Positions 45,901 through 55,654 of a DNA stretch of 64,000 bases are shown here, one piece after another. This DNA is from Benincasa hispida (Eukaryota; Streptophyta; Magnoliopsida; Cucurbitales; Cucurbitaceae), in contig NC_052353.1 of the NCBI RefSeq assembly GCF_009727055.1, positions 61,346,630 to 61,410,629 on the forward strand. Reading direction: 5' to 3'. How positions within the stretch are numbered: position 1 is the first letter of the stretch; every line of letters starts with the position of its first letter. The position numbers and the translations under genes were made by a program. The notes below the pieces were generated by a model. The model was not told the origin of the DNA. It was given only the letters and a program-made list of their open reading frames with translations, and did no database searches.

Positions 45901-47600
45901 GAAATAAATGAGGAAATAAATACTTCATATATTGAAAATTCGGATGTCCTAAGAGAAAATGCCATAACATAACATCATGTTCAGAAACAAAGAAATTTAA
46001 AGACATAAACCCAGATTGGTGATCATTCCTAAAGGAAGCTTCGTCAAAAAGGAAGTATAGTCCCCTATCGTGCCGGGCAGTGCCAATCGTCATCCCCGAT
46101 TTCAGATCCTGAAACAAAACGGAATCTGGTGAAAAAATCGCCTTACACTTCAAATCTCTTGTTATTTTACTGATAGATAACAAATTTTATGATATTTTAG
46201 GCACATGTAAGGTATCACATAGGATTAAACCATCAAATGGAGAGATATTGCCCTTCCTTACAATCGGGGCAAATGACCCGTCTGCAATTCGAATACGCTC
46301 ATTACCAGCACTTGGATTATATGACATAAATAACTCTGAGGAACTTGTAAGGTGATCAGTAGCCTCTGAATCCACAATCCATGGTTTTTTACCATTTATA
46401 CTAATCAGGCCAAAAGAAGGGAAATTACCTGACTGTGCAATTGTACTCACCCCAACCGTACTCGAGCTATGTTTACTATCACTAGAACATTGCTTCTGAG
46501 TTGGTTCATCCACTGAGTCACTTACCAGGGCACGACTAGGATTACATTTGTCATGAGACTGTCGTCGCCTACTATTTGGGGGCTTCCCGTGTAATTTCCA
46601 ACATTGGTCCTTTGTATGCTATAGTTCTTACAGTGTTCATAAACAGGTGGAGATTTTTTATCACCATTAATACCAGACGGCTTGGCGACGAAGGCGGCTG
46701 CATCAGTAGTAAAAATGGTATTATTCATGGCACATGACTGATCCTCTTCCAACCGTACTTCAGAACAGACTTCTCTAAGAGAAGGAGTTGGGCACTGGCC
46801 CAATATCCGACAATGGACACCATCAAACTTTGGGTTTAATCCAGCCAAAAACACATAAACACGATCTGCTTCCTCAATCTTCAAATATTGGGCTCCATCC
46901 TGTGGACAATTCCAGACAATCTCTCTACACAAGTCCATTTCCTGCCACAACATTAATAGTTTGTTAAAATAAGAAGTAACATCCATGGACTCTTGTTTGC
47001 ACTCATGTATCTGTTTGTGGAGTGTATATAGTCGAGAGACATTCTGTCTTTTAGAATATAGATCTTGCACTGCCTCCCAGATATCCTTGGCTGTTGCAGC
47101 ATAGAGTAGTGGTCTTCCTATCTAGGGTTCCATACTATTCACCAAAACAGATCGTAACAACGAATCTTCCCCTTTCCAAATTCGTTCTTGTGGATTATCT
47201 AGTGTCGGCTTTGGAATTTCCCCTGTCAAATATCCAAACTTGTGACGCCCTTCCAAGGTCATCCGAATTGATTGGGACCAGGAAAAATAATTTTGGCCAT
47301 TTAATTTTTTCCCTACGATAAATCCTGCAGAATTACCTATCGAACCAGATAAGTAGGAAACATTAGGTACGATAGGCAATGAGTTTACCAGATTTTCTGA
47401 ATAAACGGGTTGAGGATTTGCACCGAACATCGTATCCAAATCAGAAATCTGTTGTTGTAGGTAAGCCAACCGTTGTCTTACATCGTCCGGATAACGAGTT
47501 GAACTACAAGTGGTTGGAATAGGTGCTGGTCGCTTAAGCTGGTCAAAACCTCTGCTGTTGACCATAGAAGGACCATCGGGTCGGGCTCGGTCTGGTCAGG
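42931..47600 (-). pseudogene. Copia gag-pol polyprotein, a few inactivating changes
   Basis: Reading right to left: gag (about 47565-46522) has the LNGQNYFSWSQSIRMTLEG motif and a LAGLNPKFDGVHCRI segment. Protease (46513-46187) has IVDSEATDH, where the catalytic DSG is DSE. Integrase zinc finger follows (LWHFLLGH). The integrase core (to 45307) has FVTFIDDHTRLTW, ILRSDNGREF and AYTPQQNGVAEH, with Asp and Glu kept. RT (about 44700-43700) has GCKWVFTIKYKSDGTIDRYK and HVDD where YVDD is usual. RNase H (to 42931) has EAYTDSNWAGS and SSAEAEYRAM, ending ADVLTKG. In-frame stops and small frameshifts at about 45306, 44160-43980, 46514 and 47070-47122 disrupt it. It could be mobilised only in trans. 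Confidence 0.9.
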
Positions 47601-48039
47601 TCGGGCTGTGAAGGAATCACGCGGGTTGTACTCGGGTCGGGCTAGTCGGGATTGTGAGACAACGACACAGAAACTTGGGTTTGCTCCAGACCGGCACCAA
47701 ACCTGTTTAGATCGGACCGATAACCATGCTTCTCGCGTCCGATGCTCCCGATTCTTCCCCGATCGTGATAGCTTCGGTCGAAGGTCGTCTGTTCTTCGCG
47801 GCCTCGGCTTGTTTCTGCGTGGAGAGACCCGATCGGTGCAATCTGACGTGATGGTTCCCATTGATGCCGACTTTCCGATGATTGCAACTGGACAGCAAAA
47901 ATTAACTCCGGTAGGGCATCCTGAAAACATTCTTTTACAGCTGCTCGGATCGCCGTTTTCATGTCAAAATTTGAAGATCCATCAGCAGAAGAAGATTGGG
48001 GTTGATTCTCTTCCATAACGGCTAGGGTTTTGTCACCAT
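47600..48039 (-). other. Copia leader with an open frame
   Basis: Between the primer site and gag there is an open minus-strand frame (48088-47642) rich in Ser, Gln and Arg without a known domain. It may be an N-terminal gag extension in another frame. Confidence 0.4.
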
Positions 48040-48051
48040 GCTCTGATACCA
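48040..48051 (-). other. Primer binding site of the young copia element
   Basis: TGGTATCAGAGC on the minus strand, directly abutting the LTR end (AACA|TGGTATC). It is an exact match to the initiator tRNA-Met primer motif. Confidence 0.95.
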
Positions 48052-48254
48052 TGTTAAAAATTAAAGAATAGAGAAGAGAAGAACACAAGGTTACGTGGAA
48101 ACCCTAGTACAGGGAGAAAAAGACTTTTCTTATTCTGTTTTAAATCTGATACATTGAACACACAGGGACACACTGTATAAATAGACAGTAGAAAACCCTA
48201 GGGGTCTTACACAATTACATAAATGCCCCTAGGTTAATAACCCAATTTTCAACA
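48052..48254 (-). repeat. Copia 5' LTR (right)
   Basis: TGTTAAAAATT to TTTCAACA, 203 bp, partner of 42720-42923. It has a GTATAAATAG TATA-type motif near 48173-48182 on the plus strand. Confidence 0.95.
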
Positions 48255-48800
48255 CTGTTACATACTTTGCAGAATGGGTTATTGGATTTGAATTAAGCCC
48301 ACCATTTTGGCCAAAAAACTACTTGATCTGTTAGGAGAATATCAATTTGTTAGGATTCTTGCAAACAGAAAATCCCAACAAGCATACAAACATCCAAGAA
48401 AGCACGAGGCAAACACCCTTGTGTTATATATTTACTCCAAAAAAAAGCCAACTAACAATAATGTCAAGCTAAGAACAACTAGAAGAAAATAAGAACCAAA
48501 ACTCCTCAACACATTCTCCACAAATACAAGTCCTTATGCTTCAATAGGATTCTCCACAAGTCTAAGTAGAATTTACCAATTTCTTTGTATTTTGTTGTAT
48601 TTGTTGCAAATTCCAATTTGAGTATCAAATTATACATCTACTTAAACACTTATAATTCAAACTTTTTTTTAACAGTAAAAAAAAAGAAATAAAAAAAAAA
48701 AGTTTTGCGGAAGGATTCTTTGATTAGTAATACTTATCAATCTAAATTAGCTCTCCAGAGTCCGAAGGCATAAACCATGGACAAGCAGGAGGATGGAATT
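48255..48800. other. Junction between array units B and C, no gene seen
   Basis: 48255-48330 continues the spacer seen at 52223-52290. From about 48335 to 48760 the sequence is unrelated to the other units: AT-rich, with short AGGATTCT and CTCCACAA repeats. I infer a deletion or insertion that removed exon 2 of defensin copy C. Confidence 0.5.
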
Positions 48801-48802
48801 AC

Positions 48803-48866
48803 CAGAAGCAAGGGCTAGGAAGATGAACACCACAGCTGTGAGCTTTCTCAATCCTTCTCCCGCCAT
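48803..48866 (-). pseudogene. Defensin-like copy C, orphan signal-peptide exon
   Basis: This is exon 1 only, 64 nt, the same length as in copies A and D. It encodes MAGEGLRKLTAVVFIFLALA and ends at an intact GT donor. No exon 2 with cysteine codons is found in the following sequence on the minus strand down to the copia element. The core of the TATA region is also changed (TATATA at about 48919). The copy cannot make a mature defensin. Confidence 0.85.
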
Positions 48867-49339
48867 TCCTTTATCTTTTCACTTTCACTACACTTGAACT
48901 TGGATGTCGGTTCCCCATTATATATTCTGTGATACGCCTAATTTTTTTAAATGTTTTCTTGAAAATCTTAAAAGTTTTTAAGGAATGAACAGCTATGCTT
49001 TGGCTATCTTAACAGAATAATCACATGGGTACTGAAATTGCAGAGTGACAGTTTCGAATGTAACAATTTCAATTTCGAATGTACTGAAATAGAAAGTAGA
49101 ACTATTTCAGTCCTTTTTGTGCGGGTTCTAATGATAACTTTTCTTTTTTGTCCTTTTTGGGTATATAATTTAGAAGAGTAACACTATTAAAAGTGTTTTC
49201 AGTAGACTTTTTTAAGTGGCTTTTGCTGCTGTTGTGGTTTTATTTTATATTAAGGCAATCTCGATGTTTAGTGTCTTTGTACTACTAGCCTTTGATTTAA
49301 CAACTGGGCATGTCATATGGAAAACTTCCACGGTAGGCA

Positions 49340-49670
49340 TTCATATGCAAGCTGAATTATCAACTAATTCATGCTATCTATTTTAGGGTGTGTTTGGAAT
49401 ACATGGTACTTTCACTGTCAAATCACTAATCACCCATCTTTCTCCAGCTTATCCAATCAATCAGCCTTTAAGAAAGGCGTTACGGAAATCTAACAGCCTC
49501 CAATCATATGCAAACTACATTATCAACTAATTCATGCTATCTATCTTAGGGTGTGTTTGGAATACATGGTACTTTCATTGTCAAATCACTTGTCACCCAT
49601 CTTTCTCCGGCTTATCCAATCGATAACCTTTAAGAAAGGCGTTACGGAAATTTAACAGCCTCCAATGAGT
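49340..49670. repeat. Direct duplication of about 165 bp
   Basis: A segment with CATATGCAA, CTAATTCATGCTATCTA, GGGTGTGTTTGGAATACATG and GGCGTTACGGAAAT occurs twice in a row with about 95 percent identity. It lies at the left edge of the insertion into DCN1 segment D. Confidence 0.85.
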
Positions 49671-49679
49671 CAACATTAT

Positions 49680-50530
49680 CATATGGATAATGTTATTTGG
49701 ATCTCTTAACTGTTCAAATGTTTTGCAAAAGAAGCTGTCCTCCCATTAATCTCCAAATAGATGTGCAATGTGTAAGGAAATAGGGAAGACCTTCAGCACC
49801 TTCTTTATGACTGCTGCGATGTTCAAAATTGCTGGTAATTGCTGGATTTCGTTACTCAAATTGTTCAATATCAGTTGGGTTTTTGAGAAAACCTTCAGAG
49901 ACAACGTCTTGCAGATTTTGGTGGGACCAAAACTCAAGAAAAAACAGCACATCCTATAAAATAATGCAGTAAAGGCAGTGCTAGTAGATTTATGGTTTGA
50001 AGGAAGCCAAATAATTTTTCATGACAAGGAAACTCCTTGGTTTTCCAGATTTGAGGCTGCCCGTTTGAATGCATCCATGTGGAGCTCACTCTCCAAAGCT
50101 TTTGCGGACTATTCCAGCCAAGAAATTAGCTTGAACTGGTGCGCTTCCTCTTCCCGGAGTTCTAAAGTTGCTATCTCAGTTGGTTGCTCTAGGAATCAAA
50201 GCTGGTTGCTCCTTTCTCAAAGGACAGTAGCTTCTTCTTTTAGTATTGTATTTTGGAACACCCTATGTAATTGTTTTACGTTTCTTGTATTAGTTTTGTG
50301 ACTTGTTTAAGATCTTATTTGTTTGGGCCGTATTGTACTGAGATAAACTGATCAAGTGCATATCTTTTTGTTCTTGGAGATGATGATGGTGCCAAGGGGG
50401 TGTCAACCTAGTTGAGATGTCCACCGATCCTAAGTTTGAGTCCTTTTTTCCGTATCTCTGGTACATTGAGCATTAGTCTCTTTTCATTATCTTAAAGAAT
50501 AAAGAGGCTTGTTTCTTTTTAAAAAAAATA
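49680..50530 (+). mobile_element. 5'-truncated LINE, 3' end with zf-RVT-like tail
   Basis: Frames at 49768-49959 and 49978-50301 carry what I recognise as the C-terminal tail of plant LINE ORF2 (zf-RVT region): a CKEIGK..F start, EKTFRDNVLQILVGPKLKK, then VDLWFEGSQIIFHDKE and ARLNASMWSSLSKAFADYS. The 3' UTR ends in an A-rich run after AAAGAATAAAGAGGC. The last 140 bp (50390-50529) contain tRNA-promoter-like words (GGGGGTGTCAACCTAGTTGA and AGTTTGAGTCC), so a SINE at the 3' end is possible. The assignment rests on motif memory. Confidence 0.6.
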
Positions 50531-51703
50531 CAGTTTCAAGTGTTTAATTAAAAAAGTAAGCCATTTTTTTAAAAAAATTGAATTGACAACTATTCAAAAT
50601 AACTTTTGAAATGTATTTTTAATTGATTTTATCAAAAGTATTTAAATAAAAATGAGTTTTTTAAAAAACATTTTTTTAAGCCAATCCCAACGACCTTTTA
50701 CTCATTCTAGAGTAATCTAAGACATACAATGCGTCCATTTTAGTGGGCCAAATCATAGTTCTTAAAAGTTCAGATATCCGAGATTGGCTAGCAATACTCT
50801 TCTATCATCCTCTTAAAATTTAGTAGTCAGGTAAAGACCTCTTTAAGTGCTTCCTTTGCCTTTGTTAGACGGAAGCTGATTGTTTCTAATGGCTTCAGTA
50901 CAAAGTCTTTATATACTTTCCTGTCATCCCATAGGCAGCAGGCACTCATCTACGGCTGACTTGTACAAAAAAGAAAAGAAAAAAAAAACTTTGGAGTTGC
51001 CGCTGTCGGAGTAAAATTCCACATTTGGGAAATCTCAACATCCTGTCTTGACACAATGGATATATAGGATACAGATGCTGTGGTTCAATCACCATGTTTC
51101 CTTTGATATTTCATTTAATCAATGAAATTGTTCCTTATCCAATATATATATATTAGACACAATATAGTTAGGGGAATGGCTTTATGACATTACCTATATG
51201 AATGGTGTGGGTCTAGTTGATATTGTTCACCTCTAAATTTTAAGAATCTCTATTTCAGTTACTAATCTGTGCACCTCTGATCAATAGCCTTTTTCTAATG
51301 ATAATTGGTTGATTGTCGGCATGCGAAGGCAAACACATTGTGAGTTTTCGAAACAGAAGTTTATAGGTGGATTACAGCACTAGGGAGGGTAAACAAGAAT
51401 TATATTCATGGGGTCAAGATTATACATGCCATAATGTCAATGTTCAAGATAATTCACTAGGGTAACTTGTGTTGCTTGCATTTGGTGATTCTTGGGTTTA
51501 TAAAATCAAGGGAACTTAATTATGAATTGAGAGAAAATGATTAAATGAGATGAAGCTATGGGTCAGTAAACATGTGCGTGCTTACTGCTTCCAGTTCTTA
51601 ATGGAGTTGAGTAGCAGCAATCAACAGCTGATTTATTCAAAGATAGCATGTCAACTTTGGTCAATCCCAGATCCGATCACATTTACATAACATGGGGACA
51701 GAT

Positions 51704-52016
51704 TCAGCAATGGACGGCACAAATACATAAACCATTGGAGCAATATCCGTTGTACCACATGTCGTTATCACAAGCTCCAACACATTCATTGTTTGAAGTA
51801 CACTGTCCCCTGAACGACGGGCTCTGCTTGAAGCAAGTCTTTCCTTCCGTCTCCACCACCATCCATCCTGTAAGTAACAACACAACATAATTCTGTTAAT
51901 CTCTATTTTCATTTCGTGAATAACCATGAAATAATGGCAGCAGATAGAGTACCAGAAGCAAGGGCTAGGAAGATGAACAACACAACTGTGAGTTTTCTCC
52001 ATCCTTCTCCCGCCAT
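51704..52016 (-). CDS. Defensin-like secreted cysteine-rich peptide, copy D (canonical 8-Cys)
   Basis: Exons 52016-51953 and 51867-51704 join across an 85-bp GT-AG intron, phase 1, to encode 75 residues. The signal peptide is MAGEGWRKLTVVLFIFLALA with a cleavage expected near residues 28-31. The mature peptide starts near KTCFKQSPSFRGQC. Its eight cysteines are spaced C-x10-C-x5-C-x3-C-x9-C-x4-C-x-C-x3-C, the classic plant defensin scaffold, with a GYCSNGLC gamma-core. The family folds into a cysteine-stabilised alpha-beta motif, is secreted, and is commonly antimicrobial. A TATA box (ATATAAAA) is at 52100-52107, 84 bp upstream. Of all copies this is the most intact and most likely functional. 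Confidence 0.87.
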
Positions 52017-53005
52017 GTCTTTCTCTTCTTAATCTTTCAGTTTAATTTCCTGCACTTTAACTCCAACGCCCACATCTAAGACTCAAACTCAATACCGCCT
52101 TTTATATGCTGTATGTGACATACCTCTTTTCCTTTCCTTTCCTTTCCTTTTAATGTTTCTTCAACCAATTAGAGTATTAATTTCTCTAGCTTTTTCCTAT
52201 TATGATAGAATAATCATATGCATTTCTGTTACATACTCCAAGTGCAGAATGAAGCCTACCATTTTGGCCAAACAAAACTACTAAATCTGTTAGGGGAGTA
52301 TCAATTTAAAATGAAATATTTCTTTCTATACTAAAGGCTATATTATTTGGATTTTCCTTATTTATTGATATTATTTTCCATACTTAATCTATTTTATCTT
52401 TACATTTTATGTATTTCTATTTACGTTCTCAATTTTTCTTTTCAACATGTGGAGTTGGAGGTAAACTAGTTGACCTATGCTCATATTGACATGTACTTAA
52501 ATTATTTAGGTCTCGTTCAATAATCATTTGACTTTTAAAAATAGTGATTGTTTTATCCCATTTTTTTTTTCTACCATGTTTTTCAATTGTTTCCCCATTC
52601 CATTGGAGTTTCTATTAAATCATCAAGAGAAATATTTTATTCTTTGAAACAACATTTCCATCTTCATAATATGTTATTGTTGTTTAAAAGTGGGAGGATG
52701 TTATTGAAGTGTAGTAAGTAATCGCTTAGTAATTTTTAGTTTAAGTTTGTTTTCACAGGTTAATTGTATAGTATGGTTAGTTTACTTAGAAAGTTAGTCA
52801 TCTATTAGAGGATGAGATCTATTGTATTGTATTGAGATATCTTTAAATAAAAACTCAACAAAATGAAAGTATCTTGAAGCGAAAAAGAGAGGAAGGAAAA
52901 AAAAAGAGAGAAAAAAAAGCAACAATAATGTAAATGAACATAACAAAAGTGCCAATAGAAGTGGGGTACAAGGAGGTAAATTTGGTTTAATATTTCATTT
53001 CTTGC
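52017..53005. other. Copy D upstream region and unit spacer
   Basis: 52200-52400 matches 31140-31330 beyond copy A. The preserved CTGTT site used by the copia element lies near 52226. The rest is AT-rich spacer without a gene. Confidence 0.6.
52100..52107 (-). promoter_or_regulatory. TATA box of defensin-like copy D
   Basis: ATATAAAA on the minus strand within GCATATAAAAGGCGG. It is the same element as at copy A. Confidence 0.6.
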
Positions 53006-53065
53006 CCTTGCAAACTCCAGCAGTTGTAACCATATATCCTTTGAAATAGGTTTATAATGCTGAGC
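53006..53065 (-). pseudogene. Inverted copy of DCN1-like exon 10
   Basis: The minus strand gives a 60-nt segment aligned end to end with exon 10 (27617-27676), same length, reading AQHYKPISKDIWLQLLEFAR. The acceptor CAG is kept; the donor GT is GC. It is oriented opposite to the intact gene and to segments B and D. The neighbouring exons 9 and 11 are not seen nearby. It marks an inversion or the edge of a further rearranged unit. Confidence 0.85.
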
Positions 53066-53796
53066 CTGAGTCAGGAAATATAACATACATCAAAGAAAAT
53101 ATTCGGAGAACGCATTGTTAGAAGCTGGAACAAGCAACACTGACTTACAAGTTGTACGATCTTATGTCTCGAATATTAGTCTCTTTTCATTATATCAATG
53201 AAAAGGTTGACCATTTAAATTCTAAATAAAAAAACAACTAGCCAACTTTTGGAGAAACGCTCGTATGGCTTGCATATATTCTAAAAATGTTCTAAATAGA
53301 TCTGGTGGAAAAGTTTAGTTATGAATGGATTCTTTTTCCTAAAGTTTATAGAATAAAGTCACTTACCTATCAAATAAATAAATAGCAAAGGTTCTATTTG
53401 ATAACCATTTGATATATAGTTTTAGAAAATTAAGCTTATAAAACACGATTTCTACATATGATTTTGTTGTTTTCTTATCTACCTTCTATAAAAAGCCATC
53501 ATGAGTTAGCTAGTGGTAAATAAGAGAACATCCCTTTTTTTAGATATAGAACATCTCCTTGATAAAGGGCTAAGAGGACATGGATTAAGTTTCATTGACA
53601 CCCAAATGTTGTAGGACTAGACAGGTTGTCCCATGAGATAAGTCAATATCTACCTTCAATAAATGTTTTCAAAATCCAAGTCAAAATTGGAAACTAAAAG
53701 AATTAAGTCTCACTTGAAAATTATTTGATTTTAAAATTTGAATAGTAACCCATATATCATTCGTTGTTATGATGAAATGGGTGACAAAAGATCCTA
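53066..53796. other. AT-rich tract, no gene seen
   Basis: It may hold a further degraded MITE copy starting near 53388 (TCTATTTGATAACCATTTG), but no clear right end is found. Confidence 0.35.
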
Positions 53797-54094
53797 TCTA
53801 TAGATAATCATTTAGTTTTTGAAAATTAAGTTTATCAACCCTATTTTCACTTATAATTTTTATTTTTTGTTATCCACTTTCTTACTTGATGTTATAAAAA
53901 AAACAAGCCAAGTTTTGGAAACTAAAAAGATAAAGTTGATTTTAAAATTTTTGTTTTTGTTTTTAAATTTGACTAAGTTTCAATTGTTTATGAAAAGGAA
54001 AAAAGCATAGAAACTATAACTAGAAAATTAGAAGGAAACAAACATAAATTTTAAAACCAGAAAACAAAAAAACGAAATTGTTATTAAATGGGGC
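53797..54094. mobile_element. MITE, copy 2
   Basis: Starts GATAATCATTTAGTTTTTG and ends AAATTGTTATTAAATGGGGC, imperfect inverted ends of the same type as copies 1 and 3. AT-rich interior, non-coding. Confidence 0.5.
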
Positions 54095-54267
54095 ATTCAT
54101 TTTAAAAAGCTGCTTTTTGGTTACAAGGAGGTAGTTAAGAATTTAAATCTTTCCTTGAAAAAGATGAAAACTATGGTAAAGAAATTGGAAGAAGCAACGA
54201 GACCTAAATAATATAAGTACATGTCAATCTAAGCATAACTTAATTGGTTTAGGCATAGGATACACAA

Positions 54268-54585
54268 TGTTGAGGATCTCATATTGGAAAGATGAAAATC
54301 TTTATAGGATACATGGATTACTCATCTCATCGTTAATTGGGTTTGAGACAAAACTTCATGTTTATCTAATATGGTATCAAAGTCCATGAAGCCTAAATGA
54401 ATATTTGATCCAAATTTTGGATCTGACATAAGAATGGTGGACTTGAGCCCAAAGATGTACCATCTTAAGAAGGCATGTTGAGGATCATCCAATGAAAAGA
54501 CGAAAAGACCTTACAATCTTTATTATACAGATGGATTATTTTTCTTATTATCAATTGATTTTAAGATGGAACACTGTGATTATTT
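54268..54585 (+). mobile_element. TRIM (terminal-repeat retrotransposon in miniature)
   Basis: Two LTRs of about 104-110 bp (54268-54371 and 54476-54585) both start TGTTGAGGATC. The first is followed by TGGTATCAAAGTC, a slightly mutated tRNA-Met primer site (54372-54384). The 105-bp interior codes for nothing and ends with CATCTTAAGAAGGCA as the polypurine tract. A truncated relative is in intron 10 of the DCN1-like gene. Confidence 0.75.
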
Positions 54586-54586
54586 A

Positions 54587-54877
54587 GGTCCCATTTGGTA
54601 ACCATTTTGTTTTTGGGTTTTAGTTTTTGAAAAATAAGTTTATTTCCTCCTCATTTGTTACAATGATTTGCATCTTAATTAAGTACAATGGTTGATTTCT
54701 TAGCCAAATTTCAAAAATGAAAACAACGTTTTAAAAGCTATTTTTTTTAGTTTTCAAAATTTGGCTTAGTTTTTTAACTTGTTGGTAAAAAGTAGATAAC
54801 AAAAGAAGAAATTTGGAGGTAGAAGTAGTGTCTATAGGCGTACTTTTAAAAAAACAAAATAGTTACCAAATAGGGTG
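54587..54877. mobile_element. MITE, copy 3
   Basis: The ends GGTCCCATTTGGTAACCATTTTG and CAAAATAGTTACCAAATAGGG form imperfect terminal inverted repeats of over 20 bp. The interior is AT-rich and non-coding. It abuts the TRIM. This is the best-preserved of the three copies. Confidence 0.65.
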
Positions 54878-55616
54878 TGAAACCCGGATCTCAATTTCCC
54901 CTACTTAAGCAGGTAATTAAGGAAATGAACTAAGTATGAGTTAAATCGTATGTTGAAGAGAAGGAAAATTCTAAGCGTTTGAATAGATTTTCTTTGAGTA
55001 GCTTTGAGTTGAGTCTTAACTAGTAAAAATTTGGCTAAGTATGAAGTAAAAAAGAAACCAAGCATTTGGTGTTAGGAAGAATTAATGCATAAGGCTCTAA
55101 TGAGGTTAAGTTTGTAGAGGTTATAAGAGATTAAGCCTTGAAGTCAAGGACAACCATGCGTTGAGCTTGTGAGGTAAGGACACATGTGTTGGGATGATAA
55201 GAAGACTAGACAATGCGCGCGGACGATCGCGTAGCTGCTTGCAGTGCTAGACGATAGCGCTAAATGATGGGCTTGGGCACTAGACGATGGGCATTATGCT
55301 AGACGATGGGCATTGTGCTAGGCGATGGATGAAAGCGCTATGCGATGGGCTATGCGCTGAACAATGAGCGACGACGAGATCGTTAGATGATAAGCGACAA
55401 CGAGAGATCACTAGACGATGGAGCTATGCGATGGGTGCAGGCACTAGACAATGAGCGACAGCGAGAGAGTTGGATGATGAGCGACAACGAGAGATTACTA
55501 GGCGATAAGCTGTACGATGAGCGCAAGAGCTACACAATGAGCTAGATGATAGGCCAAGCCATGATGGGCGCATAATGAAGTTTTTATGCATTGTTGAGGC
55601 TTGCGTTACGCAAGGC
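54878..55616. other. Repeat-derived tract with a CGATGG/CTAGACG array, left of the adapter
   Basis: No gene is seen. 55215-55570 holds the array of words CTAGACGATGGGC, GCTAGGCGATGG and GCGATGGGC, related to the arrays at 8880, 21110 and 61800. The tract looks like the interior of an unidentified LTR element. Confidence 0.5.
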
Positions 55617-55654
55617 CTGTCTCTTATACACATCTAGATGTGTATAAGAGACAG
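55617..55654. other. Nextera mate-pair junction adapter (assembly artefact)
   Basis: CTGTCTCTTATACACATCT is followed directly by AGATGTGTATAAGAGACAG: two 19-bp Tn5 mosaic ends head to head, 38 bp, with no mismatch. This is the known circularisation junction adapter of Nextera mate-pair libraries and is not plant DNA. The bases on its two sides may come from places kilobases apart in the genome. Confidence 0.97.

Larger units (their letters stand above)
42720..48254 (-). mobile_element. Nearly complete copia element with 5-bp target duplication
   Basis: Both LTRs, primer site, polypurine tract and all domains are present. The flanks are CTGTT at 42715-42719 and at 48255-48259, a perfect 5-bp target duplication. 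The uninterrupted site is preserved in the paralogous block near copy D, where CATTTCTGTTACATACT occurs at about 52223. The LTRs differ at only a handful of bases plus three short indels, so insertion is recent and later than the tandem duplication. Confidence 0.95.
49085..51450 (+). pseudogene. DCN1-like pseudogene segment D, split by insertions
   Basis: 49085-49395 matches segment B at 41110-41520 and intron 2 of the intact gene. 50695-50790 continues at the match to 41521-41590. 51295-51385 is a broken exon 6 (GGCAAACACATTGTGAGTTTTC core). Exons 3-5 are absent, as in segment B, so the loss predates the split of B and D. The interval 49396-50694 is an insertion: a tandem duplication followed by a LINE end. 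It precedes defensin copy D in the same order as the other units. Confidence 0.82.

Noticed and set aside
49978..50301. Host gene of 107 codons
   Set aside because: Its motifs fit the C-terminal tail of LINE ORF2, and it sits inside an insertion into a pseudogene.
55424..55633. Minus-strand frame beginning MCIRDR
   Set aside because: Its first codons are the Tn5 mosaic-end adapter read as protein, a known artefact; the rest is the repeat array.
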